DNA of 64,000 nucleotides, from the NCBI GenBank assembly GCA_963976865.1, contig CAXBLY010000002.1, forward strand, positions 62,001-126,000, written 5' to 3'. The DNA comes from UBA1858 sp963976865 (GTDB lineage Bacteria; Pseudomonadota; Gammaproteobacteria; UBA4575). Below the pieces are notes generated by a model. That model was not told the origin of the DNA. It saw nothing but the letters and a program-made list of their open reading frames with translations, and ran no database searches. Below, piece by piece: positions 25,024 through 34,091 of the stretch (its first letter is position 1; each line of letters begins with the position of its first letter). The position numbers and the translations under genes were made by a program.

Positions 25024-25998
25024 TCAATCAAGATTTTGCAACCCACTAGAAAAGAGCAAGTTACCCTCTTTATCGACAATGATTCCTTCGATTTCCGGCA
25101 AAGATTCCAGTAATGCCAGACCGTTAGTCGGTCCCATTACAAACACACTGGTGGACAATGCATCAGTATCAATAGCTCTTGGCCCCAGTATGGTCACACT
25201 GCGTACTGAGCGTGCTGAATCTCCTGTCTTTGGGTCGATAATATGATGATATCTTACGCCATCTTCGTCGAAATAGCGCTCATAGTCACCAGAAGTTGAT
25301 AGCGCTTCATTAACCAGGGGAAGCTTTGCGATGACTTTTTCCTTGTTGACCGGGTGACGAACTCCAATTATCCAGGGCCGTCCTCGCCGGTCACCCAAAA
25401 TACGTGTATCACCACCGGCAGTGACTGATATGTGTTCAATACCAAGTGTTTGCGCACGTTCCACACTCAGATCAACGGCGTAACCTTTGGCAATACCCCC
25501 CAAATCAATACGCACACCTTTATGCCTGAAATGGATAGTCCGATCAGCCTCGTTTAATTCTATATGTCGAAAATTGACTCCGGATAACTGCTCATCGAGC
25601 AGCGCCTGATCGGGACGGATTGATTCTCGATAATTATATAAATAACCAACACTGGCGAAAGTAATATCAAAAGCGCCATTTGTTCTAGCTGAATAGACCA
25701 ATGATTGATCAATCACGGAATAGAGTTCAGCGCTAATTGCCAGCACTTCAGAGGATGCCAGGTAATTAACCCGAGACAATTCACTGCTATCTATATAGGG
25801 ACTCATCCCCTGGTTCACTTCTTCCATGGTTTGTAAAACCATGTTCGCGGCTTTTTCAGCGAGAGCAGTGTCTTCATGCCATACTTCTACATGAATGGTA
25901 GTACCCATAATATTGGCATCTCGCACTATCCATTCCGCACCCAGCGCGGGAGATACGACACATACAAAGACAGTAATAATTAAGATTACTCTACACAT
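25024..25998 (-). CDS. apbE: FAD:protein FMN transferase (ApbE)
   Basis: A 324-residue secreted enzyme that attaches FMN from FAD to a Ser or Thr of target proteins, using Mg. A signal peptide (VILIITVFVCVVSPALG) is followed by the family signatures: NIMGTTIHVEVW near residue 30, MSPYIDSSELSRVN near 65, VRIDLGGIAKGYAVD (metal-site Asp region), the ISVTAGGDTRILG loop, ALSTSGDYERYF, HHIIDPKTG and DTDALSTSVFVMG. It lies 178 bp upstream of the HzsA-like gene on the same strand and heads the redox locus. Its target would be extracytoplasmic; no classical FMN-binding (NqrC-type) domain gene is present, but the DUF3570 protein has a candidate acceptor motif. Confidence 0.95.
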   Translation of the reverse strand: MCRVILIITVFVCVVSPALGAEWIVRDANIMGTTIHVEVWHEDTALAEKAANMVLQTMEEVNQGMSPYIDSSELSRVNYLASSEVLAISAELYSVIDQSLVYSARTNGAFDITFASVGYLYNYRESIRPDQALLDEQLSGVNFRHIELNEADRTIHFRHKGVRIDLGGIAKGYAVDLSVERAQTLGIEHISVTAGGDTRILGDRRGRPWIIGVRHPVNKEKVIAKLPLVNEALSTSGDYERYFDEDGVRYHHIIDPKTGDSARSVRSVTILGPRAIDTDALSTSVFVMGPTNGLALLESLPEIEGIIVDKEGNLLFSSGLQNLD

Positions 25999-26308
25999 AA
26001 TTTTGTTTATAGATTCATCAATCAGAGTTAAGGCAATTCAGAACGAAGATAATTCATTATCGCTTAAATTCAAGCGACGCACGAACCTCTATAATGTCAC
26101 AATCGAAAAAATGGGATTCCAGCAACTCACCCACCATCTTAATAATACCAATACCAGCTAGACTCTCGCCTGCATGGAAATGATCCAATATTCACTGTAT
26201 TGCAAACGAAACATGACTTTGCCGTATTGAATTAACCCCCACTAAAGTATCATTCCCGAGTACACAGTAATGACGTAGAATTCATTTATACGCTAATGAA
26301 AAACAACA
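25999..26308. other. divergent intergenic region between apbE and moeA
   Basis: 310 bp without a coding region that I can support. A 16-bp near-palindrome with arms CGCTT and AAGCG at 26061-26076 (14 of 16 positions symmetric) lies about 63 bp upstream of apbE and is a weak operator candidate. Promoters for both directions must be here; I see no clear -35/-10 pair with consensus match. Confidence 0.5.
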
Positions 26309-27577
26309 ATGACTGACGAAAAAATAAAATACGACCCTAGCTGTATGGATGATTACGATCCGTCCTCGATGGATGCACAAATTGCCCAGCAACACATTCT
26401 GCATTCAATCAAATCGATTACAGAAACAGAAGTTGTTCCTATACGCGAAGCATTACATAGAGTGGTTGCACAGGAAATTCGCTCAACTATCAACGTCCCC
26501 AGCCATACCAACTCGGCAATGGATGGTTATGCGATACGAAGCAGCGACATACCTGTCAATGCAACAAAACAATTAAAATTAATTGGCACCGCATGGGCCG
26601 GCCGGCCCTTTAAAGGCAGTATCAATAAAAATGAATGTGTACGCATCATGACTGGGGCTGCAATGCCAGCAAACACCGATACAGTAGTCATGCAGGAACA
26701 CGTGCAAGTCAAAGATAATCTTGTCACGATAGACAGCAAACAGCAGGCCAATCAAAACGTACGCCAGGCAGGTGAAGATATTGCTGAAGGCGACCTTGTG
26801 TTTACACAGGGAAAATTCTTGCACCCTGCTGATATAGGTCTAATCGCATCACTGGGTATTGGCAAAATAAAAGTGATTCGAAAATTACGTGCAGCATTCT
26901 TTTCAACAGGCGATGAGCTTGTATCAATTGGCAAACCGCTCGAAGTCGGGCAAATCTACGACAGCAACCGTTATACCTTATGGAGCATGCTGACGAGAAT
27001 CGGCGTGGAAATCAACGATCTCGGTGTTATCCGTGATACACCAGAAGCCGTTGAAGCTGCATTTCTAAAAGCATCCGAGAATGCAGACATAGTGATAACA
27101 TCCGGCGGCGTGTCTGTTGGTGATGCTGACTTTGTAAAAGATACGCTGGAGAAACTGGGCGAAGTGAATTTCTGGAAAGTCGCGATGAAACCCGGCAGAC
27201 CGCTAGCATTCGGTAAAATAAAAGACGCTTATTTTTTTGGCTTACCTGGTAACCCTGTGTCTGTGATGGTCACATTTTACATATTCGTACAAGCAGCAAT
27301 TGAAAAAATGATGGGCCACGACCCAAAACCCCGCATTCAAATAAAGGCCACTTCTAAAAGTGAGTTACGCAAGCGGCCAGGACGCGTCGAATACCAGCGC
27401 GGCAATTATCACCTGGATAATGATGGCGAATACACCGTCAGCAAAACTGGCGAACAGGGTTCAGGAATATTACGCTCCATGTCTGACGCCAATTGCTTTA
27501 TCTACCTGCCAATGGAAAGTAGCGGTGTCGGTATTGGAGATAAGGTTGAAATCTGGCCGTTTGATTCTTTTATATAG
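26309..27577 (+). CDS. moeA: molybdopterin molybdenumtransferase MoeA
   Basis: Inserts molybdate into molybdopterin-AMP to finish the molybdenum cofactor. The 422-residue protein has the N-terminal segment SAMDGYAIRSSDIP, the beta-barrel domain with IMTGAAMPANTDTVVMQE, GEDIAEGDLVFTQGKFLHPADIGLIASLG, the MPT-binding fold SSTGDELVS-like FFSTGDELVSIGKP, the VITSGGVSVGDADFVKDTLE motif, and GLPGNPVSVMVTFYIF. The N-terminal 20 residues carry two copies of DYDPSS/DD-like acidic wording (CMDDYDPSSMDA). A solitary gene, divergent from apbE. It implies molybdo- or tungsto-enzymes elsewhere in the genome and matches the tungstate/molybdate genes at 46-50 kb. Confidence 0.95.
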   Translation: MTDEKIKYDPSCMDDYDPSSMDAQIAQQHILHSIKSITETEVVPIREALHRVVAQEIRSTINVPSHTNSAMDGYAIRSSDIPVNATKQLKLIGTAWAGRPFKGSINKNECVRIMTGAAMPANTDTVVMQEHVQVKDNLVTIDSKQQANQNVRQAGEDIAEGDLVFTQGKFLHPADIGLIASLGIGKIKVIRKLRAAFFSTGDELVSIGKPLEVGQIYDSNRYTLWSMLTRIGVEINDLGVIRDTPEAVEAAFLKASENADIVITSGGVSVGDADFVKDTLEKLGEVNFWKVAMKPGRPLAFGKIKDAYFFGLPGNPVSVMVTFYIFVQAAIEKMMGHDPKPRIQIKATSKSELRKRPGRVEYQRGNYHLDNDGEYTVSKTGEQGSGILRSMSDANCFIYLPMESSGVGIGDKVEIWPFDSFI

Positions 27578-27604
27578 AGCAATTACACCACACGTTACAA
27601 TACA

Positions 27605-28009
27605 CTAAGTATTGTCTGTATCGTCATCTGTTCTAGCTTCCAGTTTTTCAACCGGGATAACAATATTGCTTTGATAAGATCTATGTTTGTCAGTAATAGC
27701 ATCGGTAATACCCAGATCAAAAAATATGACACTCGCCCCAAGCTTGGCGCCTTCGATTTCACTTTTTACAGATCCGGATGATTTTCTTCCATCTTCAGTA
27801 TTACACCGGTAGACAAGAACATCGTCAGAACGCCTAATCTGGACGGTCCCAGGTACATCAGCTTTCCATAATCCCCTTTTGTTTTGCATTTCACACTCAC
27901 CATTGCTGCCATCAGAAAAAGACATGGTAATCGGAATCATCGGGTCATTGACAATCGTAGCGCAGCCAGTCATAGCAATGGAAAGAAAAATAATTGGCAT
28001 GGTCTTCAT
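27605..28009 (-). CDS. putative lipoprotein of unknown function
   Basis: A 134-residue protein with a type II signal (IIFLSIAMTGC) and a mature part that holds ATIVNDPMIPITMSFSDGSNGECEMQNKRGLW, KADVPGTVQIRRSDDVLVYRC and a Gly/Ala-rich hydrophobic stretch GAKLGASVIFFDLGITDAITDKHRSYQ, ending in an acidic tail. The N-terminal part CATIVNDPMIPITMSFSDG and GYRC-like segment recall short lipoproteins annotated as hypothetical, with a C-terminal membrane-associating segment that resembles glycine-zipper-like envelope proteins. I do not assign a function. It converges with moeA, leaving a 27-bp gap. Confidence 0.72.
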   Translation of the reverse strand: MKTMPIIFLSIAMTGCATIVNDPMIPITMSFSDGSNGECEMQNKRGLWKADVPGTVQIRRSDDVLVYRCNTEDGRKSSGSVKSEIEGAKLGASVIFFDLGITDAITDKHRSYQSNIVIPVEKLEARTDDDTDNT

Positions 28010-28196
28010 AGTTACGTCCTTGTATATTTAAATAGTAATCATGATCACATATTGACCATATTAATCATTTATATTACAAGTATTAACTACATAAGACAAA
28101 TACTATTGAGCTAAACGACTAAAACGAATGACAGACTGGAAATAACAGAATTTTGCTATTAGTATCCAGTGGAGAGTTGCTAACCAGGGTGATTAA

Positions 28197-29105
28197 TTAC
28201 CTCAGCTCAAATACATCCATGTCATTGGCAAACACTACTTCACCTGCATAAAACCTGCGAATACCTCCAAGCGTCTCATCCTCAATACCCAATGTACGCT
28301 TCATACGATGAGATAAAATTAATTTTTTAGCCTTTGCATCTTTAGCAATTCTTCCTATTTCAGAGGGCGGCATATGTAAATTCAGCGCAAAACGATTTGC
28401 ATTTTCCGGCACTGCGTTATGTGCTACCAAAATATCTGCGTTCATCGCCAAACCCGAAAATACGTTATATTTATTACTCATGTCGCCGGAGAATGCTATT
28501 GCACAACCCGCAATATCAACGCGCCAGGCAACCGCTGCGAGTGGGCCATGATGCACGGGCACCGCGGTTAATTTTACGTCTTTATTTATATCAAATTCAC
28601 TATGTTTACTTTCCAGGTTGACATCAGTGACAAGTATTTTATATGCACTATCGCTTTCAGGATTGATATAGTGATTAAGGTAACGATAAACACCGTCCTG
28701 CTCAAATAAAGTATGTGCAAATTCAGTCGCCGAAGGCATGACGTTATTACCAGCCGGACCATAAACAAACAGGTCTTCTTTACGCGCGCTAAAGTATGAG
28801 GATTTAATATATTCAGGAAAATCCGCACTATGATCGACATGGAAATGGGTAAACGCGACAGCCCTGATGTCATTAACATTTGCACCTGACTTCTCAAAGT
28901 TATAACTACTGCCACCACCGGCGTCTATCATGATAACGGCTTTACCATCCAGCCAGACTAAATATGAAGATGATGCACGCTGATCGTCAAGTTCAGGCCC
29001 ACCAGAGCCGAGTACCTGTAATGAAACTCTATCTTTTTCACATTGTGCGTAACTGACACATGCAGTTAGAAAAAATATTATTGACAATAAAATTATATTT
29101 TTCAT
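28197..29105 (-). CDS. secreted metallo-beta-lactamase-fold hydrolase
   Basis: A 302-residue protein with start ATG 29105, giving a signal peptide with a lipobox-like FFLTAC. The core shows the MBL fold: the FTHFHVDHSADFPEY motif (HxHxDH), an HHGPLAAVAWRV segment, AFSGDMS, and the C-terminal LILSHRM. These are the metal ligands of the ribonuclease Z/arylsulfatase/phosphodiesterase branch of the superfamily; a secreted location argues against tRNA processing. The substrate is unknown. It is followed by a 187-bp gap to the small lipoprotein gene and preceded by a long repeat array. Confidence 0.85.
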   Translation of the reverse strand: MKNIILLSIIFFLTACVSYAQCEKDRVSLQVLGSGGPELDDQRASSSYLVWLDGKAVIMIDAGGGSSYNFEKSGANVNDIRAVAFTHFHVDHSADFPEYIKSSYFSARKEDLFVYGPAGNNVMPSATEFAHTLFEQDGVYRYLNHYINPESDSAYKILVTDVNLESKHSEFDINKDVKLTAVPVHHGPLAAVAWRVDIAGCAIAFSGDMSNKYNVFSGLAMNADILVAHNAVPENANRFALNLHMPPSEIGRIAKDAKAKKLILSHRMKRTLGIEDETLGGIRRFYAGEVVFANDMDVFELR

Positions 29106-29962
29106 GGCTGTAGTAAATTGTGAATTAATCGAATAGCTGAAGCACATATGTTTTTCATTATTATAAATAATAGTTATCTGGAGCTATAAAGCATCACAAA
29201 TTTAAATTCAAAATATCTGTATTCTAATTAGCAACGTCTGGATTCCCGTTTTCACGGGAATGACGATATCTAATAGGACCGGCTTCCACCTGAATTCCAT
29301 ACTTTTCAAAATAGCATCATGGCTTTATATTCATACAGGTTCAGTGGAATTTTAGCTACGAATAAGAACCCGACAATTTAGTATGTCCCGGTAACTGTCA
29401 TTCCCTGAAAACAGAAATTGAGCATTTCAGAGTGTCCCGATAACCGTCATTCCTGTGAAAACGGAAATTGGGCATTTTAGAGTGTCCCCACAACCGTCAT
29501 TCCCGTGAAAACGGAAATTGAGCATTTAGAGTGTCTCCACAACCGTCATTCCTGTGAAAACGGAAATTGAGCATTTTTAGAGTGTCCCCACAACCGTCAT
29601 TCCCGTGAAAACGGAAATTGAGCATTTTAGAGTGTCCCCACAACCGTCATTCCTGTGAAAACGGAAATTGAGCATTTTAGAGTGTCCCCACAACCGTCAT
29701 TCCCGTGAAAACAGAAATTGAGCATTTTAGAGTGTCCCCACAACCGTCATTCCCGTGAAAACGGAAATTGAACATTTTAGAGTGTCTCCCCACAAACGTC
29801 ATTCCCGTGAAAACAGAAATTGAACATTTTAGAGTGTCTCCCCACAACCGTCATTCCCGTGAAAACGGGAATCCAGACATACATAATTCAGTAATTAAAA
29901 TTAGCTGGCACACCAGTATTGAGTGACCTGCGCGTATATTGTGTCTTTGAATTCTCTGTGTA
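29106..29962. repeat. gene-free region with a 50-bp tandem repeat array and 30-bp terminal inverted repeats
   Basis: No coding region is supported in these 857 bp. At 29384-29878 a unit of about 50 bp is repeated ten times; core GTCATTCC begins at 29397, 29446, 29496, 29545, 29596, 29646, 29696, 29746, 29798 and 29850, followed in each copy by TGAAAAC(G/A)GAAATT. The array ends with a 30-bp segment at 29849-29878 that is the exact reverse complement of 29236-29265 at the left edge, so the whole unit is framed by perfect inverted repeats. This is not a CRISPR: units are contiguous with no unique spacers. Confidence 0.9.
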
Positions 29963-30709
29963 CTAGTTGCTGACTTTTAGCCGATGGTAATCATCCATAG
30001 TATCCACACCTATTCCAGGATGTTTTATACATTCATCAATGACAATTTCGTCCCCGTTTTCCAGCGCGCGAAGTTGTTCCAGTTTTTCTATCATTTCCAG
30101 AGGAGATGGTGACATTTTGATAAATTGCTTCAGATAATGCACACGATAAGCATAAATGCCCACATGCCTAAATACATTATTTGCTTTTAGGACTTTCACA
30201 TCGACATCGCGTATATAAGGTAACGAACTGCGACTAAAATACAATGCTCTGCCTTTTGCATTTTTAGTCACTTTAACCACGTTGGGGTCATCATATTCCT
30301 GAATAGTTTGTATTCGATGACACAGCGTACTGATAACAGCACTGGCATTATTCAGGAGTAACTCTGCCACTTGTTTGATATTTGCAGGTGGCATTTGTGG
30401 CTCATCACCTTGCAAATTAACGATAACTTCATCATCCGACCAGCCTTGCTGCTCTACGACTTCAGTGATGCGGTCAGTGCCTGACATATGGTCGCTTCTG
30501 GTCATACATACCTTTGCACCAAATTTTGTGGCTGCCTCAGCAATACGTTCGTCATCAGTCGCAATCAACACGGATTCGGCATCACTCTCACATGCGTTTG
30601 TGTACACATGTTCCATAATTGGTTTATGCTGATATGTGAGTAATGGCTTTCCTGGCAATCGACTTGATGCATAGCGAACAGGAATAACAACTCGAAAAGA
30701 GTCAGACAT
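29963..30709 (-). CDS. kdsB: 3-deoxy-manno-octulosonate cytidylyltransferase
   Basis: Activates KDO as CMP-KDO for lipopolysaccharide inner-core synthesis. The 248-residue protein shows the nucleotide-binding start VVIPVRYASSRLPGKPL, VLIATDDERI, CMTRSDHMSGTDRI, the VNLQGDEPQMP motif and YFSRSSLPYIR, with the C-terminal IGVDTMDDYHRL. It sits at the end of the msbA-lpxK-ycaR-kdsB block, and its start overlaps the stop of the ycaR-like gene by one base. The downstream repeat region lies between kdsB and the next gene. Confidence 0.97.
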   Translation of the reverse strand: MSDSFRVVIPVRYASSRLPGKPLLTYQHKPIMEHVYTNACESDAESVLIATDDERIAEAATKFGAKVCMTRSDHMSGTDRITEVVEQQGWSDDEVIVNLQGDEPQMPPANIKQVAELLLNNASAVISTLCHRIQTIQEYDDPNVVKVTKNAKGRALYFSRSSLPYIRDVDVKVLKANNVFRHVGIYAYRVHYLKQFIKMSPSPLEMIEKLEQLRALENGDEIVIDECIKHPGIGVDTMDDYHRLKVSN

Positions 30710-30906
30710 TATTTTTTCTTCTTATAATGCTGATACTCTTCTTCATCGATATGGCGGGCTTCTTCTTCCAGCATCACAGGAATATCATCACGGATTGGAT
30801 AAGCCAGACGTGCAGAAGTAGAAATTAATTCCTGCTTCTGTTCATCATATATCAGCGGTCCCTTTGTTACCGGGCACGCCAGTATATCCATCAATTTCTT
30901 ATCCAT
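30709..30906 (-). CDS. ycaR: Trm112/UPF0434 (YcaR-like) small protein
   Basis: A 65-residue protein starting MDKKLMDILACPVTKGPLIYDEQKQEL, with IRDDIPVMLEEEARHI in the middle. This is the UPF0434/Trm112 pattern, a zinc-ribbon-like family whose bacterial role is unclear. Only the CPVTKG Cys is retained of the usual zinc Cys set, as in other UPF0434 members. It overlaps lpxK by 8 bp and kdsB by one base; this position between lpxK and kdsB is conserved in Gammaproteobacteria. Confidence 0.92.
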   Translation of the reverse strand: MDKKLMDILACPVTKGPLIYDEQKQELISTSARLAYPIRDDIPVMLEEEARHIDEEEYQHYKKKK

Positions 30907-31906
30907 TCTTACTCCTCAATAATGTGTTCACTCGCAACATAAAATCATCTGGTAACACGGTTTGTACGGGAACATACCAGGCATTATTTAATGTTAATTT
31001 TTGGCATTTTACCGCATCTTTCTCTGTCATGAGTATTGGATTTTGATCAGAAAATGAAAAATCAGCCAATTCATAACGCGCATGGTCAGGATAGGCATGC
31101 TTAATCACGTTCAGCCCGGACGATATCAGACTGTTAAAGAAGCGATCTGGATTTCCAATACCTGCCACTGCATGAACTGTGCAACCTTTAAATTCCTCTA
31201 AAGCACGAGTTGTTTGAGGATGAACCAGTTGCACACAATCACTAAGCTGCATTTTCATACAATCCCCACTCACGGCAGGCACTGCTTTCGAGGTTGCAAC
31301 AACAAAGTCAGCTTTTTGCAAGCGATTAATTGACTCGCGCAGAGGACCCGCAGGTAATAGCCGGTGGTTACCAAAACCTCGGTCACCGTCAACCATAATA
31401 ATTTCAATATCGTGTTCGAAACGATAATCCTGCATACCGTCATCACAAACTATGACATCACATTGATGTTTGTTGATTAACTGCTGAATCACGTCCAGCC
31501 TGTCCTTCCCTACAGCCACGACAGCCTGAGTACTGTTAAATATCATAAGTGGCTCATCGCCGGTGAAATCAGCACTATGCGATGACTCAACCAGTGTTGT
31601 CTGGATCACACGCCCACCATAACCCCGACTGGCAACACCGGGGTTATATCCCTGCTTTTGCAATTCACGCACCAGGGCTGTCACCATGGGTGTTTTTCCC
31701 GTACCACCGACAGTAATATTCCCAACAACAATCACAGGCACAGAGAAATTAATTCTTGAATTATTTTGCTTCCATTGCCTCACTCTCGCCGATACTGCAA
31801 ATACACCCGATAACGGCAGCAATAAACAGGATAATTTATGACTGCCATACCAGACAGAATTCACCCATTGTTGTGAATGATGGCTGGATTTTCCCGGGCT
31901 AGGCAT
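30899..31906 (-). CDS. lpxK: tetraacyldisaccharide 4'-kinase
   Basis: Phosphorylates the 4' position of the lipid A precursor at the cytoplasmic face of the inner membrane. The 335-residue protein has a hydrophobic N-terminal segment (LSCLLLPLSGVFAV), the VVGNITVGGTGKTPMV Walker A with GKT, GVASRGYGG, and the catalytic-region pattern DVIVCDDGMQDYRFEHDIEIIMVDGDRGFGNHRLLPAGPLRE. Start codon 31906 overlaps the end of msbA by 8 bp. Order msbA-lpxK-ycaR-kdsB is as in E. coli, apart from the loss of ycaQ. Confidence 0.96.
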   Translation of the reverse strand: MPSPGKSSHHSQQWVNSVWYGSHKLSCLLLPLSGVFAVSARVRQWKQNNSRINFSVPVIVVGNITVGGTGKTPMVTALVRELQKQGYNPGVASRGYGGRVIQTTLVESSHSADFTGDEPLMIFNSTQAVVAVGKDRLDVIQQLINKHQCDVIVCDDGMQDYRFEHDIEIIMVDGDRGFGNHRLLPAGPLRESINRLQKADFVVATSKAVPAVSGDCMKMQLSDCVQLVHPQTTRALEEFKGCTVHAVAGIGNPDRFFNSLISSGLNVIKHAYPDHARYELADFSFSDQNPILMTEKDAVKCQKLTLNNAWYVPVQTVLPDDFMLRVNTLLRSKNG

Positions 31907-33683
31907 CTGCTAGCGAAGAGTTTTTAAATTGCCGATGATAGAGACTGGCGTATTCGCCATTTTTAGAAACAAGCTCTGAATGTGAGCCATGTTCAACGAC
32001 TTTACCATGATCCATGACATAAATTTCATCTGCGCTTTCAATTGTTGATAGTCGATGAGCGATCACAAATGTCGTTCGATGCTTGCGCAGTTCATTAAGC
32101 GCTTCCTGTATGTGATATTCGGATTCAGAATCCAGCGCAGAAGTCGCTTCATCCAGAATCAGGATGGGTGCATCTTTAAGTAATGCACGCGCAATCGCAA
32201 TACGCTGCCTTTGTCCGCCTGAAAGCAACAAGCCTTTGTCACCCACTTTTGTCTCATATTTCTCAGGAAGTTTTTCTATAAATTCTGCAGCATGTGCCTG
32301 CTCTGCTGCTTTGATTACATCCTGCCTGGTTTTATCCGGCATGGCATAGGCAATATTATTCTCAATTGTGTCATTAAATAAAATCACATCCTGACTCACC
32401 ATGGAAATATTCCTTCGCAGACTTTGCAAAGAAATATCTTCTATGCGGTGACCATCAATTCTTATCTCACCTGATTGAATTTCATAAAATCTGGGGATCA
32501 GCTTGACCAGAGAAGACTTACCACTACCTGACTTCCCCACAAAGGCAATCATCTGATTGGATTTTGCTGATAAATTAATATCAGTTAATACCATGTCAGG
32601 CTTGGTTGGATATTGAAACGTAACATTCTTAAGCTCAACTTCACCTCGGCAGGTGTTTAATTCAATCGTGCCTTCATCTTTCTGTGCGGGTTGATCAATT
32701 AATTTGAACACACTCTCACTCGCTGCGATACCGGACTGAAGTATTTGATTAATCGTTGTGAGTTTGCGCGCAGAATTAAGCATGCCCATGACTGCTGCCA
32801 CAAAACTGGCAAATGAACCTGCAGTCAAATCACCTTTCACAGAAGGCATGAAAGCAACATAGATCACCACCGCAAAGGCAATCCCTACAATCATTTGCAC
32901 TAAAGGTGTGTTTACCGCCTTAACGGCAACAAATTTTGTCTGGTTGCGCCGATTTTTTTCATTAATCAATTCAAATCGATTAATTTCTTCATCCTCAGCG
33001 GTGAACAGTTTCACCAGCGCCTGTGCGCTAATTGATTCTTCAATTCTGGAGCTGATATCACCCGTCGAAGTCTGGATGCGATGGCTTAACCTTCTAAATC
33101 GTCGCGTCGCATAACTAATAACAACATAAACCAGAGGTGCTGAGATCAATAAAATACAGGTAAGTTTCCAGCTTTGATAAAACATTAACCCGATTAGAAA
33201 TATCACTGTCAGCGTGTCGCGAACTATAATGGGAATACTCTTGGAAGCCGCCCATGAAACACGTTCCACATCAAAAGTGAATTTTGAAAGCGTCGAACCC
33301 AGTGTGGATGCATCATAATATGAGGAAGGGAAATAGAGTAACTTTTCGTGCATCTCTGAACGCAGAACCTTAACAATTCTTTGCCCGATACTTCCAATAT
33401 AGTACAGACCAAGAAAGCTGCCTATACTGCGTACTATAAAGATTCCTGCAATTGTCAGTGGTATCCAGGTCAATCCTTCGTTACTGTCAGCAACGAAGGC
33501 TTCATCAATAATGGGGCCTAACAGTAAAGTAAATGCAAGCTGGCACGCAGCCACAACTGCGAGACCGACGACAGCCAGCACCAGCAGTAATTTGTAATTC
33601 TTTAGATAGTGTAAGAGACGAAGGTATACCGACAAGCCTGATGCTTCTTGATGTGTATTACTTTTGGTTGTCGTTTTGCTCAC
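31899..33683 (-). CDS. msbA: lipid A export ABC transporter MsbA
   Basis: Half-size ABC exporter that flips lipid A-core to the periplasmic leaflet. About 594 residues when started at GTG 33683; an in-frame TTG at 33695 is an alternative, and both overlap exbD by about 26-38 bp. The N-terminal half holds six membrane segments with the ABC-TM pattern (ASTLGSTLSKFTFDVERV). The C-terminal ATPase has GKSGSGKSSLVKLIPRFY (Walker A), Q-loop VSQDVILFNDTIENNIAYA, LLSGGQRQRIAIARALL, Walker B ILILDEATSALDSESE and the H-loop VIAHRLSTI. It is adjacent to lpxK in the lipid A block. Confidence 0.95.
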   Translation of the reverse strand: MSKTTTKSNTHQEASGLSVYLRLLHYLKNYKLLLVLAVVGLAVVAACQLAFTLLLGPIIDEAFVADSNEGLTWIPLTIAGIFIVRSIGSFLGLYYIGSIGQRIVKVLRSEMHEKLLYFPSSYYDASTLGSTLSKFTFDVERVSWAASKSIPIIVRDTLTVIFLIGLMFYQSWKLTCILLISAPLVYVVISYATRRFRRLSHRIQTSTGDISSRIEESISAQALVKLFTAEDEEINRFELINEKNRRNQTKFVAVKAVNTPLVQMIVGIAFAVVIYVAFMPSVKGDLTAGSFASFVAAVMGMLNSARKLTTINQILQSGIAASESVFKLIDQPAQKDEGTIELNTCRGEVELKNVTFQYPTKPDMVLTDINLSAKSNQMIAFVGKSGSGKSSLVKLIPRFYEIQSGEIRIDGHRIEDISLQSLRRNISMVSQDVILFNDTIENNIAYAMPDKTRQDVIKAAEQAHAAEFIEKLPEKYETKVGDKGLLLSGGQRQRIAIARALLKDAPILILDEATSALDSESEYHIQEALNELRKHRTTFVIAHRLSTIESADEIYVMDHGKVVEHGSHSELVSKNGEYASLYHRQFKNSSLADA

Positions 33684-34086
33684 TTGAAGTTGCAATAAAT
33701 ACTTTATTTATACCAATCTTGCCAGCCGCATCCATAACAGAGACGACAGCCTGATGTGGTGTTTGGGCATCAGCCCGTATGGTGATTTTTTCAACGTTAT
33801 ACTTCTTGGTCAATTTAGACAAAGCTGTCTCAAGTGTTCGTGACTGCCCGTCCAGCAATGTCTTCCCGTCCATAAAAAACTGGCCGTTACGATCAATCAC
33901 AACTTCCAGATTCTTTTCTTCCTGGGATTGTACCGTATTACTGGCTTTAGGTAATTCTATCTTTAAGCTGGCATCATTGTCGAAAGTTGTTGTCACCATG
34001 AAAAATATCAGCAACAGGAACACCACATCAATCAGCGGTGTCAGGCTGACATCAGTTTTATCTTCTTCGTCCAGGTTAAATTTCAT
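33658..34086 (-). CDS. exbD: ExbD/TolR family biopolymer transport protein
   Basis: A 142-residue single-pass inner-membrane protein of a proton-driven motor. It reads MKFNLDEEDKTDVSLTPLIDVVFLLLIFFMV, where D20 is the canonical proton-carrying aspartate, so this copy is a useful internal contrast to the Asn-bearing paralogue at 10548-11054. The periplasmic domain (LKIELPKAS, ITIRADAQTPHQAVVSVMDAAGKIGINKVFIAT) is typical. It lies 5 bp after exbB in comEC-exbB-exbD-msbA, an order known from many Gammaproteobacteria, and overlaps msbA. Confidence 0.95.
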   Translation of the reverse strand: MKFNLDEEDKTDVSLTPLIDVVFLLLIFFMVTTTFDNDASLKIELPKASNTVQSQEEKNLEVVIDRNGQFFMDGKTLLDGQSRTLETALSKLTKKYNVEKITIRADAQTPHQAVVSVMDAAGKIGINKVFIATSSEQNDNQK

Positions 34087-34091
34087 CAGTA

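Noticed and set aside
29384..29878. CRISPR array with about 28-bp repeats and 22-bp spacers
   Set aside because: The supposed spacers are nearly identical from unit to unit, so it is a simple tandem repeat.
30709..30906. Spurious small frame next to lpxK
   Set aside because: Rejected as spurious only at first sight: it matches the UPF0434/YcaR pattern and position, so it was kept as a gene.
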